Below, in pieces: positions 1-5,982 of a DNA stretch of 6,955 bases (position 1 is its first letter; every line of letters begins with the position of its first letter). Both the position numbers and the translations under genes were made by a program. Under the pieces are notes generated by a model. The model did not search any database, had not been told where the DNA came from, and saw only the letters and a program-made list of their open reading frames with translations. The stretch is from assembly GCA_022508635.1 (NCBI GenBank), contig JAFLUV010000124.1, forward strand, positions 1-6,955, written 5' to 3'. Source of the stretch: Prevotellaceae bacterium. Lineage in GTDB: Bacteria > Bacteroidota > Bacteroidia > Bacteroidales > Bacteroidaceae.

Positions 1-105
1 TATGGCTTGCCGCATGGTTCCCCTATTGTAAAGGATTTTCAAGGCAAGTGGAATGCAAGTCCGCCTTCCGTACATAAAAAAATCGGACGGCTATGGGAAG
101 TATGA
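1..105 (+). CDS. Possible 3' end of an unrecognised plus-strand gene
   Basis: Frame 1 is open from the first base for 34 codons and ends in TGA at 103-105. The other two forward frames close earlier. The peptide, ending in KKIGRLWEV, matches no family I recognise. The change to AT-rich, repeat-bearing sequence right after the stop is what suggests a real gene end. An open frame of this length can occur by chance, and the minus strand is also open here from an ATG at 72-74 towards the left edge. If real, the gene converges on the 3' end of mrp with about 165 bases between them. Only sequence left of the window can settle it. Confidence 0.22.
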   Translation, partial: YGLPHGSPIVKDFQGKWNASPPSVHKKIGRLWEV

Positions 106-127
106 ATAAGGTGCCATACTAACCCTG

Positions 128-142
128 ATATAGTTGCTATAT
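128..142. repeat. Short AT-rich inverted repeat
   Basis: ATATAG (128-133) and CTATAT (137-142) are perfect inverted arms around a 3-base loop. They lie inside a wider pair, ACTAAC (118-123) and GTTAGT (156-161). The structure is just past the possible plus-strand gene end and downstream of mrp on the other strand, so it could mark transcript ends. There is no clear T-run on either side, so I do not call it a terminator. Confidence 0.35.
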
Positions 143-167
143 TAAGTCAAATAGAGTTAGTGGGATC

Positions 168-230
168 CTAATATGCAAATTGGAGAATAAAAGTTGTTGT
201 AAATTATTCTAATATGCAAACGGGAGGATA
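168..230. repeat. Two-copy 22-bp direct repeat downstream of mrp
   Basis: Two copies start at 168 and 209, 41 bases apart. Each begins with CTAATATGCAAA and continues through a GGAG block and ATA, and 19 of 22 positions are identical. Between and partly within the copies, AGAATAA (184-190) and TTATTCT (204-210) form a perfect 7-bp inverted repeat. The pair lies in the AT-rich gap just past the 3' end of mrp. It could be a regulatory or mRNA-end structure or the remnant of a duplication; nothing in the sequence decides between these. Confidence 0.55.
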
Positions 231-270
231 TTTGTCATTAATGTTTTACAATAAACAGTTATGTCATTGA

Positions 271-1368
271 TTATTTAAGTCCAACTATCTGAGTGGGCGG
301 TTGCTGTGCTTGTCTTTTGTCTGTTTCGGTGACTACGCGGGCGGCAAGTTGCATGAAAGCTTGTCCGATGATGCTTGCGGGATCGGTGGCGGCAGGGATG
401 CCGTCATCACTGCCCTGGCAGATGTCTTGTACGATGGGAATCTGTGCCAACAACGGAATCTGCATTTTTTCTGCCAACTTTTTGGCGCCTTCGTGCCCGA
501 AAAGATAATATCGTTCTTTCGGGTGTTGTGCAGGCGTAAACCATGCCATGTTCTCTACCAGCCCAAGAATGGGCACGCCAACCTTCTCGTTCCGATACAT
601 ATCAATGCCTTTGCAGGCATCTGCCAATGCTACCTGTTGGGGCGTGCTGACGATAACTGCACCTGTAATGGGAATGGTTTGTACAAGGGTCAGGTGTATG
701 TCGGAGGTACCGGGAGGGGTGTCAAGGATGAAGTAATCAAGGTTGCCCCAGCTGGCATCGCCAATGAGTTGTTTCAAGGCATTGCTTGCCATACCGCCAC
801 GCCACATGATGCCTTGCTCAGGATTGACAAAGAACCCGATGCTGAGTACCTTTACACCATATTTCTCCACTGGCACGATTAAGTCACGACCGTTTACACT
901 TTCGCTATATGGACGTGCGTCTTCCATTTGGAACATCTTGGGAGCCGACGGACCGAAAATGTCGCAGTCAAGCAGGCCGACACGCATGCCCATGCGAGCC
1001 AAGGCAACAGCCAAGTTGACAGCCACGGTGCTTTTACCTACACCGCCTTTTCCGCTGGAAACGGCAATGATGTTTTTTACACCGGGCAATAGGTCGGGCA
1101 GGTCTGGGCGCGGTGCCTGTAGGGAACGTGTCTTGATTTCTACCTCTGCGTCCTTGCTGGCATAGGCATGGATGGCAGCTTCAGCGGCTTTTACGACACT
1201 GCGCATAAAGGGATCGGTAGGTTTGTCGAAAATGAGAGTAAAGGATACGCTGAGTCCGGCGATGCGTATATCGTCTTCGACCATCTTCATTTCAACAATG
1301 TTTTTGCCTGTTCCAGGATAGCGTACTGTGGCCAGTGCATCAAGTATAAGTTGTGGATATAGGGTCAT
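271..1368 (-). CDS. mrp: Mrp/ApbC/Nbp35-type P-loop ATPase, probable iron-sulfur carrier
   Basis: This 365-residue protein has the usual full-length bacterial Mrp layout. An N-terminal MIP18/DUF59-like domain (about 1-85) precedes a MinD/Mrp-type ATPase domain (about 97-345). The deviant Walker A GKGGVGKST is at 106-114, with signature Lys107 and Lys112; DCDIFGPS at 134-141 and DTPPGTSD at 216-223 are the other nucleotide-binding and switch motifs. In this family ATP binding is coupled to holding and transferring 4Fe-4S clusters in the cytoplasm. The C-terminal CxxC that normally follows ENM is absent: residues 272-283 read ENMAWFTPAQHP, and the only cysteines are 135, 252 and 317. It starts 43 bases after nrdG on the same strand with no recognisable promoter between, so it is probably co-transcribed with nrdDG. 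The family call is firm; cluster binding by this protein is inference. Confidence 0.95.
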   Translation of the reverse strand: MTLYPQLILDALATVRYPGTGKNIVEMKMVEDDIRIAGLSVSFTLIFDKPTDPFMRSVVKAAEAAIHAYASKDAEVEIKTRSLQAPRPDLPDLLPGVKNIIAVSSGKGGVGKSTVAVNLAVALARMGMRVGLLDCDIFGPSAPKMFQMEDARPYSESVNGRDLIVPVEKYGVKVLSIGFFVNPEQGIMWRGGMASNALKQLIGDASWGNLDYFILDTPPGTSDIHLTLVQTIPITGAVIVSTPQQVALADACKGIDMYRNEKVGVPILGLVENMAWFTPAQHPKERYYLFGHEGAKKLAEKMQIPLLAQIPIVQDICQGSDDGIPAATDPASIIGQAFMQLAARVVTETDKRQAQQPPTQIVGLK

Positions 1369-1411
1369 GGAAGAGAATCGTGAAAGGTGGATAGATAAAA
1401 GTAATAACTTG

Positions 1412-1918
1412 TCAAATCGTTAAGGTATCGTCTCTTTGCCAGAGTATGATATGTCCTTCTCTCCGGGTGCCTGGCACGTCAATGAGACGTTGGTTGCTGC
1501 TGCCACGGAAAGGGAGGCTTTCATCGCGCAGGGCTTGTATGAAACGTCCGTCTACGAGAACGTCTACATAGCACAGCAACTGTTGGGCTGCTGTGTTATG
1601 CAGAAGCTCTTCGTAGCGGAAGCCTGTGTAGCACCAGATGGTTTTGTCTGTCTCAGCCTTGATGCGCGCGGCAAGCTCGGCAAATCCTTCTGCTTGGAAG
1701 AACGGGTCGCCGCCGGTGAACGTGACGTCTGCAAAAGGGTCGGATAGGATTTCCTGCATGAGGTCGTCGGTGCTGCGGTCTATGCCGGTTCCAAAAGCCC
1801 ATGTCTGCTGATTGTGGCAGCCGGGACACTGGTGTCGACAACCTGCACAGTAGATGCTCGTGCGAAAGCCCGGGCCGTCTACTGTGGTGTCGTGCAGAAC
1901 CTTGAGTACATTAATCAT
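1412..1918 (-). CDS. nrdG: Anaerobic ribonucleoside-triphosphate reductase activating protein
   Basis: This 168-residue radical-SAM enzyme is of normal length for NrdG. The cluster-binding motif CX3CX2C is formed by Cys27, Cys31 and Cys34, with an extra Cys24 just before it. TGGDP at 68-72 is the glycine-rich SAM-binding segment. In this family the reduced 4Fe-4S cluster cleaves S-adenosylmethionine, and the 5'-deoxyadenosyl radical removes a hydrogen from the C-terminal glycine of NrdD. The start codon lies inside the end of nrdD (8-base overlap, ATGATTAA containing both the start and the nrdD stop), which indicates translational coupling and a linked supply of enzyme and activase. The N-terminus IxxxxxTxVDGPGFRT resembles other small radical-SAM activases, but adjacency to nrdD makes NrdG the clear choice. 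Confidence 0.97.
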   Translation of the reverse strand: MINVLKVLHDTTVDGPGFRTSIYCAGCRHQCPGCHNQQTWAFGTGIDRSTDDLMQEILSDPFADVTFTGGDPFFQAEGFAELAARIKAETDKTIWCYTGFRYEELLHNTAAQQLLCYVDVLVDGRFIQALRDESLPFRGSSNQRLIDVPGTRREGHIILWQRDDTLTI

Positions 1919-4118
1919 GCACTATGCGGTCGTTGAGCTCGGAGAGTTTTGCCTTGTTCCAGCGGTCGGTTGTGCCTACGAGGTAGCCTGTGATGCGTTG
2001 TAAGCGGTCGATGTTCGTACTGCCGCACTTGGGACAGACATCCATATTCTTTTCGGCGTTCTCGTAGCCGCAATCCATGCAACGGTTGCGTGTGTGGTTC
2101 ACGCTGCCGTATCCGATGTTGTACTTGTCCATCATGTCCACGATGCGCATTACCGCTTCGGGGTTGTGTGTGGCATCGCCGTCAATCTCTACATAGAAGA
2201 TATGGCCACCACGGGTGAGGTCGTGGTAGGGAGCTTCTGTTTGCGCCTTGTGCAGTGCCGAGCAGTGGTAGTAGACGGGAACATGGTTGGAGTTGGTGTA
2301 ATAGTCGCGGTCTGTGATGCCGGGTAGGATGCCGAACTTCTCGCGGTCGCGCTTGGTGAAGCGTCCGGCCAGACCCTCTGCGGGTGTTGCCAGTACGCTG
2401 TAGTTGTGCTGATAGCGTTCGCTGAACTCATTGGCACGGTCGCGCATGTAGGTGACAATCTTCAGGCCGAGCTCCTGTGCTTCCTCGCTTTCGCCGTGAT
2501 GCTTGCCGGTGAGTGCCACGAGACACTCTGCCAGTCCGATGAAGCCGATGCCCAGTGTGCCTTGATTGATGACGGGGGCTATGGTATCGTTGGATCCCAG
2601 GTTCTCGCTGCCTAACCAGAGGCCTTTCATCAGAAGGGGGAACTGCTTGGCGAAGGCGGTCTTCTGGAATTCCATGCGTTCGTGTAGTTGTTGTGCCGTG
2701 ACTTCGAGCAGGTTGTCGAGCTTGGCATAGAATGCGTCGATACGTTCCTGCATGTCTGCGATGCCCATACACTCGATGGCCAGACGGACGATGTTCATCG
2801 TGGAGAAGCTCAGGTTGCCGCGTCCGATGCTGGTCTTGGGGCCGAAGCGGTTCTCGAAGACACGTGTGCGGCATCCCATCGTGGCCACTTCCCATTTGTA
2901 GCGCTCGGGATCGTCTGCCTTCCACTTGTCGTTGAAGTTATAGGGGGTGTCGAGGTTGAGGAAGTTGGGGAAGAAGCGGCGTGCCGTCACCTGGCATGCA
3001 TATTTGTAGAGGTCGTAGTTGCGGTCTTCGGGCAGGTAGCTGACGCCGCGTTTCTTCTTCCATATCTGGATGGGGAAGATGGCTGTCTCGCCGTTGCCTA
3101 CGCCCTCGTAGGTGCTACGCAGTATCTCGCGGATGATGCAACGCCCCTCGGCGCTTGTGTCCGTGCCGTAGTTGATGCTGGAGAATACGACTTGGTTACC
3201 GCCGCGGCTGTGGATGGTGTTCATGTTGTGGATGAAGGCTTCCATTGCCTGATGTACGCGTCCGACGGTCTTGTTGATGGCATGCTGCTTGATGCGCTCG
3301 CGGCCTTGCAGGCCGTTGAGGGGGATGTTCAGGTAGTCGTCGATGGGGGCGTTGTACAGTTCGCTGTAGTCTTCCGCATTAAGATCCTCAAGTACCTTTA
3401 CCTCTTCTATGTAGGAGGAGCGCACGTAGGGTGCCAGATAGAAGTCGAAGGCAGGGATGGCCTGACCGCCGTGCATCTCGTTCTGCACTGTTTCCATGCT
3501 GATGCAGCCCAGTATGCTGGCCGTCTCAATGCGCTTGGCAGGCCGGCTTTCGCCGTGACCGGCCTGGAAGCCGTACTTCAGGATGCGATCCAGAGGGTGC
3601 TGTACGCAGGTGAGCGACTTGGTGGGGTAGTAGTCCTTGTCGTGGATGTGGAGGTAGTTGTTGCGCACGGCTTCCTTGGCACCTTCGCTCAGCAGGAAGT
3701 CGTCCACGAAAGGCTTCGTCGTCTCGCTGGCAAACTTCATCATCATGCCTGCCGGCGTGTCGGCATTCATGTTGGCATTCTCGCGCGTGACGTCGTTGTT
3801 CTTGATGTTGATGATTTCGAGGAAGATGTCGCGCGTCTTGGCTTTGCGTGCCACGCTGCGCTGGTTGCGGTACCTGATGTAAGCCTTTGCCACGTCCTTG
3901 CGTGCGCTCTTCATGAGCTCGTTTTCCACCATGTCCTGGATTTCCTCCACGGTCATCTGGCTCTTGCCCTTCATGGAAAGGCGGTCGGCTATCTGCTGAA
4001 TCAGGACGTTGTCCTCGCCCTCCTCGGTGGTCAGCATTGCCTTGCGGATGGCGGCACAAATTTTCTGTTCGTTGAAGCCGACGATGCGTCCGTCTCTCTT
4101 TTTTACGGTCTGTATCAT
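1911..4118 (-). CDS. nrdD: Anaerobic (class III) ribonucleoside-triphosphate reductase, large subunit
   Basis: This 735-residue protein is full length for the family and reduces ribonucleoside triphosphates to deoxyribonucleotides by a glycyl-radical mechanism under anaerobic conditions. Residues about 2-93 form an ATP-cone, the allosteric activity domain, starting with the typical KRDGRIVGFNEQKI. Likely catalytic cysteines are Cys171 (TCVQHP) and Cys416 (MGCRTR), placed by similarity of context to the E. coli and T4 enzymes. A C-terminal zinc site is made by Cys680, Cys683, Cys695 and Cys698. The radical site is Gly711 in RITGY, 25 residues from the C-terminus. The chosen ATG at 4118 gives a complete ATP-cone and lies about 40 bases after the predicted transcription start. 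The gene leads the nrdD-nrdG-mrp cluster. I did not assign the reductant subtype (formate or redoxin). Long open frames on the opposite strand are shadows of this gene's codon bias. Confidence 0.98.
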   Translation of the reverse strand: MIQTVKKRDGRIVGFNEQKICAAIRKAMLTTEEGEDNVLIQQIADRLSMKGKSQMTVEEIQDMVENELMKSARKDVAKAYIRYRNQRSVARKAKTRDIFLEIINIKNNDVTRENANMNADTPAGMMMKFASETTKPFVDDFLLSEGAKEAVRNNYLHIHDKDYYPTKSLTCVQHPLDRILKYGFQAGHGESRPAKRIETASILGCISMETVQNEMHGGQAIPAFDFYLAPYVRSSYIEEVKVLEDLNAEDYSELYNAPIDDYLNIPLNGLQGRERIKQHAINKTVGRVHQAMEAFIHNMNTIHSRGGNQVVFSSINYGTDTSAEGRCIIREILRSTYEGVGNGETAIFPIQIWKKKRGVSYLPEDRNYDLYKYACQVTARRFFPNFLNLDTPYNFNDKWKADDPERYKWEVATMGCRTRVFENRFGPKTSIGRGNLSFSTMNIVRLAIECMGIADMQERIDAFYAKLDNLLEVTAQQLHERMEFQKTAFAKQFPLLMKGLWLGSENLGSNDTIAPVINQGTLGIGFIGLAECLVALTGKHHGESEEAQELGLKIVTYMRDRANEFSERYQHNYSVLATPAEGLAGRFTKRDREKFGILPGITDRDYYTNSNHVPVYYHCSALHKAQTEAPYHDLTRGGHIFYVEIDGDATHNPEAVMRIVDMMDKYNIGYGSVNHTRNRCMDCGYENAEKNMDVCPKCGSTNIDRLQRITGYLVGTTDRWNKAKLSELNDRIVHD

Positions 4119-4162
4119 TTCTCTATGTAAGGTTTAAGTTTTGTTGTAGTCGAAAAACGTTG

Positions 4163-4193
4163 CAAAGTTAGCGAAAAGGATATTTCTGTACAA
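4163..4193 (-). promoter_or_regulatory. Bacteroidota-type promoter of nrdD-nrdG-mrp
   Basis: Read on the minus strand, TTG (4193-4191) is followed after 20 bases by TAACTTTG (4170-4163). This matches the primary sigma-factor consensus of Bacteroidota, with a -33 TTG and a -7 TAnnTTTG element. The expected transcript start is near 4158, giving a leader of about 40 bases before the nrdD ATG at 4118. I see no FNR-like dyad and no convincing NrdR box next to it, so oxygen or dNTP control is not shown by the sequence. Confidence 0.75.
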
Positions 4194-4517
4194 GTAAATC
4201 GGCAGAAAAGTTTGCTATTTTCGGTAATTTTTATCGGCGGTTCGCTGGAAAGTTTTCTGTTTTATTTCGTAAATTGTTGTTTGTCAGCGTAAAATGTTTT
4301 TATGTTGTACAAAAAGTTTTCCAAAACAGAGAATTCATGTTGCTTTATAGTCAGATAGAATGAACTATCGTGTCATAAGCCGGTGACTATAGTCTGTTGT
4401 AATCCTCTAAGGAGAATCTCAGGCAGTTTTTCTCTAAGCTCCCGACTTCCTCGAGGCAAAAGTCCCAATCTCCCGAGGCATGGATTTGTTTTTTTCAAGC
4501 AATAATCCCGGGTTTTT
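4194..4517. other. AT-rich intergenic stretch upstream of nrdD
   Basis: I see no gene here. The left part is rich in T-runs. It has a perfect 8-bp inverted pair, TCTGTTTT (4256-4263) and AAAACAGA (4323-4330), and two direct copies of AAAGTTTTC (4249-4257 and 4313-4321). GACTATAGTC (4385-4394) is a perfect 10-bp palindrome, and TATAGTC recurs at 4346-4352. Near the right end CGAGGCA occurs at 4452 and 4474, exactly 22 bases apart, the period of the array downstream. CGAGGCATG (4474-4482) also has its reverse complement at 4564-4572 inside the first array unit. These may be operator-like sites or worn-down repeat units; none matches a site I can name. Confidence 0.5.
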
Positions 4518-4543
4518 CCGATTGCGAAATCCGGTCTTTTTTA
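4518..4543 (+). terminator. Terminator-like hairpin with no obvious upstream gene
   Basis: On the plus strand, CCGATT (4518-4523) pairs with AATCCGG (4528-4534) with one bulged C, closing a GNRA-type loop GCGA (4524-4527). The run TCTTTTTTAT follows directly. A second small hairpin, CCCT-GAAA-AGGG, is at 4545-4556. The shape fits an intrinsic terminator, but the nearest upstream gene on this strand is more than 4 kb away, so any terminated transcript would be non-coding. The stem is short and bulged, so chance is quite possible. Confidence 0.28.
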
Positions 4544-4558
4544 TCCCTGAAAAGGGTC

Positions 4559-4822
4559 ATCCGCATGCCTCGAAAAAATGATGCGGATGATTTGCTCGAT
4601 TCATGCGGATGATTTGCCCGATTCATGCGGATGATTTGCTCAATTCATGCGCATCATTTGCTTCAATCATGCGGATGATTGGATTGAATCATCCGCATGA
4701 CCTGACTGAGTGATGCGGATAACCCGCGCAAATCATCCGCATCGTTAGCTCCAGTTATGCGCATCGTTCGGGCAAACTATGCGCACAGATTTCTCTGATG
4801 ATGCGTATTCTTGTCACTAACT
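4559..4822. repeat. Array of 22-bp tandem units with a conserved AT[GC]CG[GC]AT core
   Basis: Eleven units with no length variation start at 4559, 4581, 4603, 4625, 4647, 4669, 4691, 4713, 4735, 4757 and 4779. A decayed twelfth unit (ATGCGTAT core) starts at 4801. In the eleven units, core positions 1, 2, 4, 5 and 7 are invariant, position 8 is T in ten, and positions 3 and 6 are always G or C. The core occurs as ATGCGGAT, as its reverse complement ATCCGCAT, or as the palindrome ATGCGCAT. The 14-bp remainder is nearly identical in units 2-4 (two differences) and diverges towards both ends. Since 22 is not a multiple of 3 and no convincing gene covers it, this is not a coding repeat. It is not CRISPR, because the conserved part is only about 8-10 bp. 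The period is about two helical turns. I do not recognise the family. Confidence 0.9.
4667..4700. repeat. Perfect 14-bp inverted repeat in the centre of the 22-bp array
   Basis: TCATGCGGATGATT (4667-4680) and AATCATCCGCATGA (4687-4700) are exact reverse complements around a 6-base loop, GGATTG. The arms span two neighbouring units with oppositely oriented cores and include flanking bases outside the 8-bp core. The element could fold as a hairpin in RNA from either strand or as a small cruciform. No T-run follows on either strand, so it is not an ordinary intrinsic terminator. Confidence 0.8.
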
Positions 4823-5003
4823 TCTTTAGATAATAGGGGAAGACTATCAAGAGTCCGTCGGAGATTCCCTATAATATTAATGTATAGGAATAGTGCATGC
4901 AGAATGATGCAAAAACGGAACCGGTTTTGTGATTTCGCATCTGTTATTGCACTCTTCGCAAGCGTTATTTCGCATGGAAGGGCAAAAGAATGGGCATTTC
5001 CCC
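4823..5003. other. Non-coding spacer between the array and the plus-strand promoter
   Basis: No gene is supported here; open frames crossing it on both strands overlap the clear gene that begins at 5077 and have no family-like features. A possible fold pairs ATAGGG (4833-4838) with CCCTAT (4867-4872) around an inner GACT (4842-4845) / AGTC (4852-4855) stem. The TTCCCTATA block is also nearly complementary to TATAGGAA (4883-4890), so two alternative pairings compete. With no T-run and no transcript evidence, I leave it as unassigned structure. Confidence 0.4.
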
Positions 5004-5033
5004 TTGCATTTTGCGCGCTTATTTGTAACTTTG
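5004..5033 (+). promoter_or_regulatory. Bacteroidota-type promoter of the coiled-coil gene and trmB
   Basis: TTG (5004-5006), 19 bases, then TAACTTTG (5026-5033) fit the Bacteroidota -33/-7 consensus. The expected transcript start is near 5038, leaving a leader of about 39 bases to the ATG at 5077. The -7 octamer is identical to the one at the divergent nrdD promoter. Because the next gene, trmB, follows after 30 bases with no promoter in between, this promoter probably serves both. Confidence 0.75.
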
Positions 5034-5076
5034 TCCCCCGAAACAAGGAAAACACAACCCTAAAACGGAAATACAG

Positions 5077-5952
5077 ATGGATAAGAAAATGAAAATAACG
5101 CTCGGCATAGCTGCTGCCGTAATAACGCTTGCTATAGGCTTCCTCCTCTATTTTATGCGTGAGCAGATGCTCGAAAGCAAGCAGATGCTGGAACTGGCCG
5201 AGATGGACAAACGCGAGATGGAAAACGAGTACGAGCAGTTCGCCATGCAGTACAACGAGATGATGACGCAGATAAACAACGACTCGCTCGTGGCTCAGCT
5301 GGAACAGGAGCAGAAGCGCACCGAGGAGCTGCTTGAGGAGCTGCGGCGCGTGAAGAGCAGTGATGCGGCAGAAATCATGCGCCTCAAGAAAGAGCTTGCC
5401 ACGCTGAGGCAAGTGTTGCGCAGCTATGTAATGCAGATCGACTCGCTCAACCGTATGAACGAGGAACTGACACAGGAAAATACCAACCTCAAGACTCAGA
5501 ACCAGCAAGCACAGCAACACATCTCCAGCCTCTCGAGCGAGAACGAGACACTTTCAGGCAAAGTGGCTATTGCCAGTCAGCTCGACGCTACCGGCATCAT
5601 TGTTGAGGCACGTAACAAGAAGGGCAAGGCAGCCAAGCAGATAAAGGACGTCAAGAAGTTTGCCATCAGCTTCAATATTTCCCGCAATGTGACCACCGCT
5701 ACAGGTATTCGCACGATCTATGTCCGAATCTCTACGCCTACGGGCGATGTCCTTACCAAGGGCGGCACCTTCGCCTATGAGAACCGACAGTTGGAATACA
5801 GCATCCGCAAGGACATAGAATATACGGGAGAGCAACAGAGCGTGCAGGTCTACTGGGATGTAGCAGAAGCACTGAGTGCCGGCAATTACCGTGTCGACAT
5901 CTTTGCGGATGGGCATAACATCGGTACCACAAGCTTCACGTTCAATAAGTAG
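5077..5952 (+). CDS. Membrane-anchored coiled-coil protein of unknown function
   Basis: This 291-residue protein belongs to no family I can name. A short positive N-terminus (MDKKMK) leads into one hydrophobic segment at about 7-27, best read as an uncleaved signal anchor with the rest in the periplasm. Residues about 28-165 are rich in Glu, Gln, Lys, Leu and Met with heptad-like spacing and almost no Gly or Pro, indicating a long coiled coil. Residues about 168-291 are different: alternating hydrophobic stretches and Gly/Thr turns suggest a compact beta-sandwich-like domain ending in GTTSFTFNK. Such proteins are easily mislabelled as SMC-like because of the coiled coil; no ATPase motif is present. 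The start at 5077 follows the promoter by a normal leader length and keeps the anchor intact. It is the first gene of a likely two-gene unit with trmB, though the two products share no obvious function. A role in envelope organisation is only a guess. Confidence 0.9.
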   Translation: MDKKMKITLGIAAAVITLAIGFLLYFMREQMLESKQMLELAEMDKREMENEYEQFAMQYNEMMTQINNDSLVAQLEQEQKRTEELLEELRRVKSSDAAEIMRLKKELATLRQVLRSYVMQIDSLNRMNEELTQENTNLKTQNQQAQQHISSLSSENETLSGKVAIASQLDATGIIVEARNKKGKAAKQIKDVKKFAISFNISRNVTTATGIRTIYVRISTPTGDVLTKGGTFAYENRQLEYSIRKDIEYTGEQQSVQVYWDVAEALSAGNYRVDIFADGHNIGTTSFTFNK

Positions 5953-5982
5953 GCAAAAGCCCCGTAACCCTATAACCGAACG

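Noticed and set aside
4..30. GLPHGSPIV resembling the GLPQGSP motif of reverse transcriptases
   Set aside because: The frame ends about 25 codons later with no catalytic YxDD after it, so the likeness is probably chance.
1389..1440. Separate promoter for mrp between nrdG and mrp
   Set aside because: On the minus strand no TAnnTTTG with a TTG at 19-21 bases is present; the nearest CAAA (CAAATCGTTA on the plus strand) has four rather than two bases before TA.
2688..4130. A 480-codon open frame on the plus strand opposite nrdD
   Set aside because: It is antisense to an unmistakable full-length nrdD, its product is Val/Ala/His-rich with no family motif, and such frames are common opposite GC-biased third codon positions.
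4559..4822. CRISPR array
   Set aside because: The conserved part is only about 8-10 bp, the period is 22 bp, cores switch orientation, spacers are related to each other, and there are no cas genes.
4559..4822. Plasmid replication origin with iterons
   Set aside because: The spacing is iteron-like, but there is no rep gene, no clear DnaA box (TTATCCCTG at 4541-4549 has three mismatches), units alternate in orientation, and the flanks are housekeeping genes.
4912..4928. AAAACGGAACCGGTTTT as an operator palindrome or hairpin
   Set aside because: The symmetry is imperfect, with an extra G on one side, and the inner loop would be only two bases, so neither a clean dyad nor a stable hairpin is supported.
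4811..5092. A 93-codon plus-strand frame before the coiled-coil gene
   Set aside because: It contains the promoter of the next gene, overlaps that gene's start, has no promoter of its own and resembles no protein family.
4777..5520. A 247-codon minus-strand frame running from the coiled-coil gene into the array
   Set aside because: About 440 bases of it are antisense to the coiled-coil gene, it shows no domain or promoter, and its Leu/His-rich start is what the reverse complement of Glu/Gln-rich codons gives.
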